Shown: piece by piece, positions 43,805-52,978 of the stretch | How positions within the stretch are numbered: position 1 is the first letter of the stretch | How the letters are laid out: each line of letters begins with the position of its first letter | DNA from: Clostridiaceae bacterium | Lineage (GTDB): Bacteria > Bacillota > Clostridia > Lachnospirales > Lachnospiraceae | NCBI GenBank assembly: GCA_910575795.1 | Contig: CAJTGE010000015.1 | Location: 80,962-144,961, forward strand | Length of the DNA: 64,000 bases | Direction of reading: 5' to 3' | Position numbers and translations under genes: made by a program | The notes under the pieces: generated by a model | What the model was told of the DNA's origin: nothing | What the model saw: only the letters and a program-made list of their open reading frames with translations | Database searches by the model: none

Positions 43805-45130
43805 ATGATGAGAAGACACAGGCGGTGTGGGGTAATAAAGAACAGATGGTTTGTTTTAGCGCTTTTTTTAGCAGGCATGATGACCGCGTGCAAAAAGGAG
43901 CTGCCCGCGCAGCTTCTGGAAGCGGGGGCGGCCGGTAGTTCGGCAAATGAGGAGGAAACACTGTCCTTAAAAGGGGCGGGCGGGGAGGAAGAGCCGGTCA
44001 GCGATCCGGAGGCTCTGCTGCCCGCGGACGAAGCGGCGGCGCAGCCGGGAAACGGGGGCGAAAAGGCGGCCCAGATAACAGGCGCTCCGGCAACCGGGGC
44101 GCGGGAGCCGGACGCGGCGCAGGATGAAAGAGCGGACAGCCTGAAAAAACGGTTTGGAGAAAGCTGCATTGCAGAGCAGACATTCGAGACAGAGCTCAGC
44201 GAGTATGACGGCCCGGTCTTTTTTGTCCCGCTCGCGCCCTCGGATGAGAATCCGGAGTTCACGGTCCGGCTGATGCAGGGGGAAGAGATCCTGGCCGAGA
44301 TACCGCCCTTTGTCCCGGACAGCCTTTCCGGGCAGGCATTTAAAAGCCTTGACGCCGTTTCCTTTTATGATGTAAATTATGACGGCAATACAGATGTGGT
44401 GTGGATTGCGACCTATGGAACGGCAGGCGCCGCGTCCGTTTACTACGGCTATGGCCGGGATACAGAGGATTCTGCCCCGTATTTCGTAGCCCAGGAGGCG
44501 CTGTCGGCTCAGATTTCGTCCCAGGTAACGCCTCTGACAGTCCCGGAGATCCGGAGATCCCTCTCAGGCGGAAAGAAAAACGGCCAGTTTGCCAGCTACC
44601 AGGAGGCATACAGGGCGGTGAGCCGGCTCTGCGATCTGGAGGACACAGAAGGGATGATGATGTATGATCTGATCGATTTTGACGGGGACGATATACCAGA
44701 GCTGGTCGCCGGAGTCAACGGTTTTTATACAAGCCTGTACACCTACAGCGGCGGAACGGTTTATACTGTGATGGACGGCTGGCGGTACGGCGTGATGGGA
44801 AATGCGGGATATGAATACCAGCCGGGAAAAAACCGTCTGAGAAATTATAACAATGATTATGCGGGGGCCATTGTGTACGCCACATACATGGAAATGGACG
44901 ATTCGCATACAATGAAGACCGTGGCAGAGATAAAAACCGTCAATTTCGACGACGCCAACCAGAACGGCATGCCGGATGAGGATGAGATGAATTCTATTGG
45001 CTGTTACGGGATAAGCTATATTAACGGCAGGGAAGCCGCACCGGAAGAATGCGCGGCCCTTGACGCGGGCGAATACGTCTTTATTCAGGGAACCAAACGC
45101 TTTGAGGAGCTTAAAGACGCGCTGCGCTGA
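43805..45130 (+). CDS. Lipoprotein with repeat-like C-terminal domain
   Basis: 441 residues. Signal peptide with lipobox MTAC and Cys29, then an acidic, alanine/glycine-rich linker (about 35-105). The folded part has two calcium-loop-like segments, YDVNYDGNTDVVW and YDLIDFDGDDIPEL, plus FDDANQNGMPDEDEMNS near the end, a D-x-D-x-D pattern like EF-hand/FG-GAP or dockerin loops. Surface lipoprotein, function unknown. AAGGAGG precedes; ATG 43808 is equally likely. Confidence 0.75.
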   Translation: MMRRHRRCGVIKNRWFVLALFLAGMMTACKKELPAQLLEAGAAGSSANEEETLSLKGAGGEEEPVSDPEALLPADEAAAQPGNGGEKAAQITGAPATGAREPDAAQDERADSLKKRFGESCIAEQTFETELSEYDGPVFFVPLAPSDENPEFTVRLMQGEEILAEIPPFVPDSLSGQAFKSLDAVSFYDVNYDGNTDVVWIATYGTAGAASVYYGYGRDTEDSAPYFVAQEALSAQISSQVTPLTVPEIRRSLSGGKKNGQFASYQEAYRAVSRLCDLEDTEGMMMYDLIDFDGDDIPELVAGVNGFYTSLYTYSGGTVYTVMDGWRYGVMGNAGYEYQPGKNRLRNYNNDYAGAIVYATYMEMDDSHTMKTVAEIKTVNFDDANQNGMPDEDEMNSIGCYGISYINGREAAPEECAALDAGEYVFIQGTKRFEELKDALR

Positions 45131-45211
45131 GGGCTGCCCCGGCGTAAACAGCGCCCGCGATTGAATGTGAGACGGAAACATAAAGAAAGATTATGGAAAG
45201 AAGATGTGACA

Positions 45212-46066
45212 ATGAAAAAGACAGATAAGACGGGACTGGTATTAGAAGGCGGCGGGATGCGCGGGATTTATACAGCCGGCGTCCTGGATGTTTTTCTGGA
45301 GCATGAAATAGAGTTTGACGGCGTGATCGGCGTATCGGCCGGAGCAATCCACGGCTGTTCCTTTGTCTCCGGGCAAAAGGGGCGCAGCATCCGCTATTAT
45401 AAAAAATACTGCAACGACAAGCGCTTCGTAAGCTTCCGGAACCTGATCCTCACAGGCGATATCGCAGGCGAGCAGTTCTGCTACCATGAGATTCCGGAGC
45501 GCCTTGATCCATACGATTTTGAAGCGTTCAACGCCTCAAAAACAGAATTCTACGTAACCTGCAGCAACGTGGAGACAGGAAAAGCAGAGCATCTCCCGAT
45601 CACGGACATGAGAGCCCAGGTAGATCTGATGCGCGCCTCCGCCTCCCTTCCGTACGCCTCCCGCATCGTGCGGGCAGAGGGGATGAAGCTTTTGGACGGC
45701 GCCTGCACAGACAGCATACCTGTAGGCGCGTTTCACAGGCTGGGCTTTAGGCGGCTCGTCGTCATCATGACGCGCCCCAGGGGCTATGTAAAAAAGCCGG
45801 AGCGCAGATGGCTGCCCGGAATCTATTACCGGCGCTACCCGGCCTTTGCGAGAGCCCTGCGCCGCCGTCACGAGAACTATAACCGCACAGTGCGCCAGAT
45901 CGAACGCCTGGAAGCCGCCGGAAAGCTCTTTGTCATCCGCCCCAGCATGGCGCTGGAGCTGAAACGGACGGAGCATGATGTGAAGAAGCTTGATGCGGCG
46001 TATGAGCTCGGGAGGGCGGATGCGCTGCAGAGGATGGAAGGGATTAAGAAGTGGCTTGGGATTTAA
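45212..46066 (+). CDS. Patatin-like phospholipase
   Basis: 284 residues. Oxyanion loop GGGMRG (13-18), nucleophile Ser42 in GVSAG and the Asp of LLDGAC complete the Ser-Asp dyad of patatin/RssA-type lipases. Like YjjU/RssA proteins of Firmicutes it lacks a signal peptide and membrane segment. Probably a lysophospholipase or acyl hydrolase. ATG 45212 begins the family sequence; a longer in-frame ORF to 45161 is basic and not conserved. Directly upstream of plsX, though plsX has its own promoter. Confidence 0.9.
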   Translation: MKKTDKTGLVLEGGGMRGIYTAGVLDVFLEHEIEFDGVIGVSAGAIHGCSFVSGQKGRSIRYYKKYCNDKRFVSFRNLILTGDIAGEQFCYHEIPERLDPYDFEAFNASKTEFYVTCSNVETGKAEHLPITDMRAQVDLMRASASLPYASRIVRAEGMKLLDGACTDSIPVGAFHRLGFRRLVVIMTRPRGYVKKPERRWLPGIYYRRYPAFARALRRRHENYNRTVRQIERLEAAGKLFVIRPSMALELKRTEHDVKKLDAAYELGRADALQRMEGIKKWLGI

Positions 46067-46075
46067 CCGAAGGTA

Positions 46076-46104
46076 TTGATTTATACCCTGATCTTTAGTA
46101 TATT
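46076..46104 (+). promoter_or_regulatory. Promoter for plsX-acpP
   Basis: TTGATT (46076-46081), 17 bases, TATATT (46099-46104), 83 bases before the plsX ATG. No FapR-like operator was recognised. Confidence 0.55.
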
Positions 46105-46186
46105 ATTTTATAGATTTTGGCGGATCGCTTTTACGCGACGCGTCCGCCCCCGGAAGGGGGATATCACAGCAAAGGAGAGTGGTTTC

Positions 46187-47188
46187 ATGATTCAGGTAGC
46201 GGTAGATGCGATGGGAGGAGATCATGCGCCGGGCGAGATTGTGGCCGGGGCGGTTATGGCTGTGAATGCCAGGCAGGATATCCGGGTAATGCTTGTCGGA
46301 AAGCAGGACGCCGTATCGGCGGCGCTTTCAGGGCATACATATAACAGGGAGCAGATAGAGGTGGTCCACGCGTCGGAGGTGATCGAGACGGAGGAGCCGC
46401 CGGTGAACGCCATCCGCAAAAAGAAGGACTCCTCGATTGTCGTGGGTATGAACCTGGTGAAAAAGGGCGGGGCGGACGCCTTTGTGTCAGCCGGAAGCTC
46501 CGGGGCGATACTGGTCGGGGGGCAGGTGCTGGTCGGACGCTTAAAGGGCGTGGAGCGTCCGCCTCTGGCCCCGCTGATTCCGACTGAGACAGGCGTTTCC
46601 CTTCTGATTGACTGCGGGGCGAATGTGGACGCGAGGCCGTCCCACCTTGTCCAGTTTGCGAGGATGGGATCCATCTATATGGAGCACGTGATGGGCGTCA
46701 AAAGACCCAGGGTGGCGATCGTCAATATCGGCGCGGAGGAGGAGAAGGGGAATGCCCTGGTAAAGGAGACGTTCCCGCTTTTAAAGGCATGTGAGGACAT
46801 CAACTTTACAGGGAGCATTGAGGCGCGGGAGATCCCGCACGGCGGAGCGGATGTGGTGGTGTCCGAGGCGTTTGTGGGGAATGTGATTCTGAAACTGTAC
46901 GAGGGAGTAGGCGCCACGCTGATCAGTAAGGTGAAGCAGGGCATGATGAGCGATCTCCGCTCCAAGCTCGGCGCGCTTCTGGTAAAGCCGGCTTTGAAGG
47001 AGACGCTTAAGAGCTTTGATGCCAGCCGCTACGGCGGAGCGCCGCTTCTGGGCCTTAACGGGCTGGTGGTCAAGACTCACGGGAATTCCAAACGCGCGGA
47101 GGTGTGCAACTCCATCATCCAGTGCGTCACATTTAAAGAGCAGGAGATTAATGAGAAGATAAAGAAAAGCCTGTTTCCGCAGGAATAG
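46187..47188 (+). CDS. plsX: Phosphate acyltransferase PlsX
   Basis: 333 residues. Converts acyl-ACP to acyl-phosphate in the first step of phosphatidic acid synthesis, peripheral membrane. [16 protein letters not shown] at the start, [23 protein letters not shown] in pieces, [12 protein letters not shown] and the late [24 protein letters not shown] precedes ATG 46187. The rpmF and DUF177 genes that often precede plsX are absent here. Confidence 0.96.
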   Translation: MIQVAVDAMGGDHAPGEIVAGAVMAVNARQDIRVMLVGKQDAVSAALSGHTYNREQIEVVHASEVIETEEPPVNAIRKKKDSSIVVGMNLVKKGGADAFVSAGSSGAILVGGQVLVGRLKGVERPPLAPLIPTETGVSLLIDCGANVDARPSHLVQFARMGSIYMEHVMGVKRPRVAIVNIGAEEEKGNALVKETFPLLKACEDINFTGSIEAREIPHGGADVVVSEAFVGNVILKLYEGVGATLISKVKQGMMSDLRSKLGALLVKPALKETLKSFDASRYGGAPLLGLNGLVVKTHGNSKRAEVCNSIIQCVTFKEQEINEKIKKSLFPQE

Positions 47189-47210
47189 GAGGGCAGAGAG
47201 GAAGAAAGGT

Positions 47211-47441
47211 ATGGAATTTGAAAAATTACAGGGTATTATTGCGGAAGTTCTCAACGTAGAGACGGATGAGATTTCAATGAACACCACGTTTGTGGATGAT
47301 CTGGGGGCGGATTCGCTGGACATTTTCCAGATTATCATGGGAATTGAGGAGGAATTCGACATTGAGATTCCGACCGAGGCGGCGGAGAAGATCGTGACGG
47401 TCGGGGACGCGGTAGAGCAGATTAAGGGCGCGTTAAACTGA
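47211..47441 (+). CDS. acpP: Acyl carrier protein
   Basis: 76 residues, acidic four-helix carrier. The 4'-phosphopantetheine attachment is Ser35 in DDLGADSLD. 22 bases after plsX, the standard pair in fatty acid/phospholipid synthesis. Confidence 0.96.
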   Translation: MEFEKLQGIIAEVLNVETDEISMNTTFVDDLGADSLDIFQIIMGIEEEFDIEIPTEAAEKIVTVGDAVEQIKGALN

Positions 47442-47526
47442 CGCGTGTGAATGGGGGCGACGGTTCAGTCTGGCTGAGCGGTTCGGATGGGAGCAGTTCC
47501 GGAGACGGGGCTGCTTTCGCAATCAT

Positions 47527-47571
47527 TACTATTCACGGAACGGATACAAAACAGCCGTTCCGTGAACCGTA
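47527..47571 (+). repeat. Long hairpin in the rnc leader
   Basis: TTCACGGAACGG (47532-47543) and CCGTTCCGTGAA (47555-47566), perfect 12 bp, extended by three more pairs (TAC/GTA) beyond two mismatches, loop of 11. A second hairpin, AAACCGC (47592-47598)/GCGGTTT (47607-47613), follows. Both lie between acpP and rnc; possible RNase III autoregulation site, terminator or dispersed palindrome. Confidence 0.65.
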
Positions 47572-47645
47572 ACACGCTTCGCGATGCATACAAACCGCAA
47601 AAAAACGCGGTTTGGCGCGGCTGCCCGCATTCAGAAAGGACAGGC

Positions 47646-48341
47646 ATGGAAAAGCATTTTAGAGAGCTTGAGAAAAGCGCGGGATATGAGTTTCGCAACA
47701 GGAGGCTTCTTGGCCAGGCGCTGACGCACAGCTCGTATCCGAACGAGCATTTTGGGGATAAATCAGAGTGCAATGAAAGGCTGGAATTCCTGGGAGACGC
47801 GGTTTTGGAGCTGGTTTCCAGCGAGTTTCTCTTTCGCAAATATCCGGATATGCCGGAGGGAGAGCTGACAAGGACAAGGGCCAGCCTGGTCTGCGAGCCG
47901 ACGCTTGCCTACTGCGCGGGGGAGCTTGATTTGGGGAGCTATCTGCGGCTCGGGAGGGGCGAGGACGCCACGGGCGGGCGGCTGCGCCACTCCGTTGTCT
48001 CGGACGCCATGGAGGCGCTGATCGGGGCCATTTATTTAGACGGCGGTTTTGCCAGCGCGAAAGAGTTTATCCACCGCTTCATCTTGAATGACATGGAGCA
48101 CAAAAAGCTTTTTTATGACAGCAAGACAATCCTGCAGGAGATCGTGCAGGGAAGCGAGGACAGTGAAGAGCTGAATTACGTGCTTCTGCACGAATCCGGG
48201 CCGGATCACAACAAGCGCTTTGAGGTGGCCGCCCGCCTGGGGGACGAGGAGATCGGCCGGGGGATCGGAAGGACGAAAAAGGCGGCGGAGCAGCTTGCCG
48301 CGTACCGCGGTATTTTAAAGCTCAGGAAGGACGGCGTTTAA
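47646..48341 (+). CDS. rnc: Ribonuclease III
   Basis: 231 residues. RNase III domain with the signature NERLEFLGDAVLEL and second acidic cluster DAMEALIGAIYLDGG; C-terminal double-strand RNA-binding domain (about 160-228; GRTKKAAEQLAA). Processes rRNA precursors and double-stranded RNA. AAAGGA precedes ATG 47646; upstream in-frame codons run through leader hairpins and are not family-like. Preceded by a structured 204-base leader. Confidence 0.95.
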   Translation: MEKHFRELEKSAGYEFRNRRLLGQALTHSSYPNEHFGDKSECNERLEFLGDAVLELVSSEFLFRKYPDMPEGELTRTRASLVCEPTLAYCAGELDLGSYLRLGRGEDATGGRLRHSVVSDAMEALIGAIYLDGGFASAKEFIHRFILNDMEHKKLFYDSKTILQEIVQGSEDSEELNYVLLHESGPDHNKRFEVAARLGDEEIGRGIGRTKKAAEQLAAYRGILKLRKDGV

Positions 48342-48429
48342 CCTTTAGGAAAACGGCGCTTTAAGGCAGCGTCACGGCTGCCCGGGATTTGCGCCAGACG
48401 CTCTGCGCACAGACAGGGACAGGTGGGAT

Positions 48430-51400
48430 ATGTATTTAAAAAGCATTGAGATACAGGGCTTCAAGTCCTTTGCCAACCGGCTGCTGTTTGAATTCCACAA
48501 CGGGATTACAGGGATTGTGGGTCCAAACGGGAGCGGAAAGAGTAATGTGGCCGACGCGGTGCGCTGGGTGCTGGGAGAGCAGCGTATCAAGCAGCTCCGC
48601 GGCGGCAGCATGCAGGACGTCATATTTTCGGGAACCGAGATGCGCAAGCCCCAGGGCTTTGCCTATGTGGCCATCACGCTGGACAATTCGGATCACAAGC
48701 TCCCGATCAGCTATGACGAGGTGACGATTTCCAGGCGGCTTTACCGCTCCGGGGAGAGCGAATACAAGATCAACGGCAGCTCCTGCCGCTTAAAGGATAT
48801 CAACGAGCTCTTTTATGACACCGGGATCGGCAAGGAAGGCTATTCCATCATCGGCCAGGGCCAGATCGACAAGATTTTAAGCGGAAAGCCGGAGGAACGC
48901 CGGGAGCTGTTCGACGAGGCGGCCGGCATCGTCAAATTTAAGCGGCGCAAGGCCGTTGCCCAGAAAAAGCTGGAGGATGAGCAGCAGAACCTCGTGCGCG
49001 TGCGCGACATCCTGTCTGAGCTTGAAAAGCAGGCGGGCCCTCTTGAGCGGCAGTCCGCGGCGGCAAAGGAGTATTTAAGGCTGCGGGACAGCCTAAAACG
49101 ATATGACGCGAACCTGTTCCTGGCCGAGATGGAGGCCATCCGCTCGCAGCGGGAAGAGCTTAAGGAGCGCGAGGCCGTAACGGCAGGCGATCTGGAGGAT
49201 GTAAAGGAAAAAGCGGCCGGGATCAAGGGGGAGTACGAGGCGCTTATCGCCTCGCTCTCCGCCCTGGAGGAGCAGATAGCCGCGGATCGCGGGGAAGCCG
49301 GGCGGCTTGACCTTTTAAAGGAGAGCCTGGAGGGCCGCATCGGGGTCTTAAGGGAACAGATTAACACAGAGCGGATGAATGAGGAGCACATCAAAAGCCG
49401 CATGTCCTCCATCGACGGCGAGAAGGCCGCAAAGGACAGCCAGAAGGCCGCCTATACGCTTGAAAAGGAAGCGCTTTCCCGCGAGCTTGACAAAACCGAT
49501 CAGAAGCTTAGGGAGCTTTCGGCCGCGGCCGAGGCCCTGGATCAGGCGATTGCAGGGGCGCAGGGGCGGATGGAGGAGGCCAAGGCCGCTATCATCGCCG
49601 CGCTGAATGACAAGGCAGAGCTGGCGGCCAAAAAGCAGCGCTGTGAGACCATGCTGGAGCAGGCGGATCTGCGCCGGGCGCAGGCGAGCCAGAAGCTCTT
49701 AAAATTCAGGAGCGACGAATCGGTTGAGGAGGAGCGGATCCGGGAGGAGAGGGCTGTCCTTGACGGCATCCTTGCGCAGCTTACTTCCCTGACAGAGCGG
49801 GAGAAGGGGCTGTCTGAACAGGAAAAGGCGGCGCAAAATGAGGAAAAACGCTTAAACCAGCGGCTGAATTACATGCAGCAGGAGTACCACACCAGCGCCA
49901 CGCGGCTGGAATCCCTGAGGAACCTTGCGGAGCGCTACGACGGCTACGGGGGCAGCATCCGCCGCGTCATGGAGGTGCGGGACCGGATCTTCGGCATCCA
50001 CGGCGTGGTGGCGGACATCATTTCCACTACAAAAGAATATGAGACGGCGATCGAGACGGCGCTGGGAGGCAGCATCCAGAATATCGTGACCGATTCGGAG
50101 CAGACGGCAAAGCGCCTGATTGAATATTTAAAGAAAAACCGCTATGGGCGGGCGACCTTCCTGCCGCTTAACAGCATGGCGGAGCGCGCCCCGTTCCGGG
50201 AGACGGCCGCGCTTAAAGAGCCCGGCGTCCTGGGCTTAGCAAGCACGCTGGTGACGGCAGACGCGCAGTATGGGGCGCTGATCGCATATCTGTTAGGGCG
50301 CGTGGTTGTCGTGGATCAGATCGACCACGCCATCGCCCTGGCGAAAAAGTACCGCTATGCGCTTCGGATTGTGACACTCGACGGGGAGCTTTTAAGCCCC
50401 GGCGGCTCCATGACCGGCGGCGCGTTTAAAAACAGCAGCAATCTTCTGGGACGCAAGCGGGAGATCGAGGAGTTGCAGGAAAAATGCAAAAAAGCCCTCA
50501 TATCCGTAGAGCAGGTGCAAACGGAGCTGGCGGCCAATGAGACGCTTCTTGAGGAGACGAAGAAGGCGCTGGCCGGCGTGCGGGAGGAAGAGCAGAAGGC
50601 GCGCCTTACACAGAATACGTGCGAGCTGAATATCCGCCGCCTGGAGGGAAAAAAGCAGGAGATCCGGGAGGCTTCGGCGGATCTGGCTGCTGAAAACGAA
50701 ACGCTGAACGCCCAGGTGCATGAGCTCAAAGAACACACCGCGCGGCTGAGCGAAGAGGAAGCGCGCTTAGAGGAGCTGAGCGGGGACAAGGATCGCCTGG
50801 CCAGGGAGGAGAGCGCCCGTCTGGAGAGCCTTACAGAAAAGCGCGGGCAGGCGGCGGGAGCGCTTTCCGGGGCGCGCTTAGAGGTCTCGGGCGTGCGCCA
50901 GAAGGCGGAATTTATCGAGGAAAACATCCGGCGCGTGGAGGAGGAGGCGCTAAAGCTTCTTCAGGAAAAAGAAACGCTTGCCCGGGGACAGGACACAAGC
51001 GGCCAGGCTATTGCCGGGAAAGAGGCGGAGATCGCCTCCTTAAAGGAGCAGATTGAGGAGGCGGCCGCGGCGGCCCGGGCGCTTTCCGGCTCGTTAGAGG
51101 CCAGGGAGCAGGAGAGAGAAGAAAAGACAAGGCGCCAGAAGACCTTTTTCGATCAGCAGGAGGAACTGACCGGGCGGCAGAACCTTCTGGACCGCGATCT
51201 GTTCCGCATACAGGGCCAGAAGGAGAAGCTGGACGAGCGCATGGAGCGCGAGGTCAGCTATATGTGGAGCGAATACGAGCTGTCCTACACCGGCGCGGAG
51301 GAGCTGAGGGACGGGGAGCTGACTTCGGTCCCGGAGATGAGAAAGGCGGCCCAGGGCTTTAAGGAGGCGATCCGCGCCCTTGGAAATGTCAATGTCAACG

Positions 51401-51987
51401 CCATCGAGGATTATAAGGAGGTTTCCGGGCGGTATGAATTCATGAAAGGCCAGCACGACGATCTGGTCGCGTCCGAGGCGGCGATTGAGCGGATCATCGG
51501 GGAGCTGGACAGCGGGATGCGCCGTCAGTTTGACGAGAAATTCCGCGAGATCAGCCGCGAATTTGACAAGGTCTTTAAGGAACTGTTCGGGGGCGGCCAC
51601 GGAGTGCTCGAACTTTTGGAGGATGAGGACATCCTGGAAGCAGGCGTGCAGATCATTTCCCAGCCTCCGGGCAAAAAGCTCCAGAACATGATGCAGCTCT
51701 CGGGAGGGGAAAAGGCGCTGACCGCGATCGCGCTTCTCTTCGCGATCCAGAACCTAAAGCCGTCCCCGTTCTGCCTTCTGGACGAGATCGAGGCGGCGCT
51801 GGACGATTCCAATGTAGACCGTTTTGCCGGATACCTGCACAAGCTGACCAGGTACACGCAGTTTATTGTGATCACGCACCGGAGAGGGACCATGGTCTCC
51901 TCGGATCGCCTGTACGGTATCACGATGCAGGAAAAGGGCGTGTCTACGCTGGTGTCCGTCAACCTGATTGAAGATGAGCTGACTTAA
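48430..51987 (+). CDS. smc: Chromosome segregation protein SMC
   Basis: 1185-residue condensin ATPase. N-terminal Walker A GPNGSGKSN, coiled coil from about 170 to 500, hinge at about 510-660 (GVVADIISTTKEYETAIE in pieces, GGSMTGGAF), returning coil to about 1020, then signature LSGGEKALTAIALL and Walker B FCLLDEIEAALDD. Usual length. Works with ScpA/ScpB, not in this window. Followed 20 bases later by ftsY, the usual rnc-smc-ftsY order. Confidence 0.97.
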   Translation: MYLKSIEIQGFKSFANRLLFEFHNGITGIVGPNGSGKSNVADAVRWVLGEQRIKQLRGGSMQDVIFSGTEMRKPQGFAYVAITLDNSDHKLPISYDEVTISRRLYRSGESEYKINGSSCRLKDINELFYDTGIGKEGYSIIGQGQIDKILSGKPEERRELFDEAAGIVKFKRRKAVAQKKLEDEQQNLVRVRDILSELEKQAGPLERQSAAAKEYLRLRDSLKRYDANLFLAEMEAIRSQREELKEREAVTAGDLEDVKEKAAGIKGEYEALIASLSALEEQIAADRGEAGRLDLLKESLEGRIGVLREQINTERMNEEHIKSRMSSIDGEKAAKDSQKAAYTLEKEALSRELDKTDQKLRELSAAAEALDQAIAGAQGRMEEAKAAIIAALNDKAELAAKKQRCETMLEQADLRRAQASQKLLKFRSDESVEEERIREERAVLDGILAQLTSLTEREKGLSEQEKAAQNEEKRLNQRLNYMQQEYHTSATRLESLRNLAERYDGYGGSIRRVMEVRDRIFGIHGVVADIISTTKEYETAIETALGGSIQNIVTDSEQTAKRLIEYLKKNRYGRATFLPLNSMAERAPFRETAALKEPGVLGLASTLVTADAQYGALIAYLLGRVVVVDQIDHAIALAKKYRYALRIVTLDGELLSPGGSMTGGAFKNSSNLLGRKREIEELQEKCKKALISVEQVQTELAANETLLEETKKALAGVREEEQKARLTQNTCELNIRRLEGKKQEIREASADLAAENETLNAQVHELKEHTARLSEEEARLEELSGDKDRLAREESARLESLTEKRGQAAGALSGARLEVSGVRQKAEFIEENIRRVEEEALKLLQEKETLARGQDTSGQAIAGKEAEIASLKEQIEEAAAAARALSGSLEAREQEREEKTRRQKTFFDQQEELTGRQNLLDRDLFRIQGQKEKLDERMEREVSYMWSEYELSYTGAEELRDGELTSVPEMRKAAQGFKEAIRALGNVNVNAIEDYKEVSGRYEFMKGQHDDLVASEAAIERIIGELDSGMRRQFDEKFREISREFDKVFKELFGGGHGVLELLEDEDILEAGVQIISQPPGKKLQNMMQLSGGEKALTAIALLFAIQNLKPSPFCLLDEIEAALDDSNVDRFAGYLHKLTRYTQFIVITHRRGTMVSSDRLYGITMQEKGVSTLVSVNLIEDELT

Positions 51988-52006
51988 TATAGAAGGAGGA
52001 GATGCG

Positions 52007-52951
52007 ATGAGCGAAGGGAAAAAGGGCTTTTTCAGCCGTCTGGTCGAGGGGCTGACGAAGACGAGAAATTCCATTGTGTCAGGGATTGATTCGATTTTCA
52101 GCGGCTTTTCGGCCATCGACGATGATTTTTACGAGGAGATCGAGGAAACGCTGATCATGGGGGATCTGGGGATCCGCACCACTACGGCGATCGTCGAGGA
52201 TCTGCGCCGCAAGGTGAAGGAGAACCATGTAAAGGAGCCGTCGGAGTGCAAGGAGCTTCTGGTAAACAGCATCCGCGAGCAGATGGATCTGGGAGAAAAC
52301 GCCTACGAGTTTGAGAACAAAAAGTCCGTTGTGCTGGTGATCGGCGTGAACGGCGTGGGAAAGACCACCTCTGTGGGCAAGCTTGCAGGCCAGCTAAAGG
52401 CCCAGGGAAAACGGGTGATTCTGGCGGCGGCCGACACCTTCCGCGCGGCGGCCATTGAGCAGCTCACCGAGTGGGCCGGGCGGGCCGGCGTGGAGCTGAT
52501 AGCCCAGCAGGAGGGCTCGGATCCGGCGGCTGTGATCTACGACGCCATCGCGGCCGCGAAATCGAGAAACGCGGATGTCCTGCTCTGCGATACGGCGGGC
52601 CGCCTGCACAATAAAAAGAACCTGATGGAGGAGCTCAGGAAGATCAACCGGATCATTGACAAGGAGTATCCGGACGCGTACCGGGAGACGCTGGTGGTCC
52701 TGGACGGGACGACGGGGCAGAACGCCCTCTCTCAGGCCAGGCAGTTCATGGAGGCCGCGCAGATCACGGGGATCATATTGACAAAGCTCGACGGGACGGC
52801 CAAGGGCGGCATCGCGGTCGCCATTCAGTCCGAGCTGGGCATCCCGGTCAAATACGTCGGGATCGGCGAAACGATTGATGATCTGCAGAAATTCAACGCA
52901 GGCGATTTTGTAAACGCCTTATTTAAGCGCACGGACAGCGGGGCGGAATAA
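52007..52951 (+). CDS. ftsY: SRP receptor FtsY
   Basis: 314 residues. SRP GTPase with G1 [38 protein letters not shown] and [10 protein letters not shown]. The A domain is nearly absent, as in many Clostridia, leaving NG domain with a short basic start. Partner of Ffh at 13815. GAAGGAGGAG precedes the ATG. Confidence 0.97.
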   Translation: MSEGKKGFFSRLVEGLTKTRNSIVSGIDSIFSGFSAIDDDFYEEIEETLIMGDLGIRTTTAIVEDLRRKVKENHVKEPSECKELLVNSIREQMDLGENAYEFENKKSVVLVIGVNGVGKTTSVGKLAGQLKAQGKRVILAAADTFRAAAIEQLTEWAGRAGVELIAQQEGSDPAAVIYDAIAAAKSRNADVLLCDTAGRLHNKKNLMEELRKINRIIDKEYPDAYRETLVVLDGTTGQNALSQARQFMEAAQITGIILTKLDGTAKGGIAVAIQSELGIPVKYVGIGETIDDLQKFNAGDFVNALFKRTDSGAE

Positions 52952-52978
52952 GACGGGAGAGGAACGGAGGCAGAGGAT

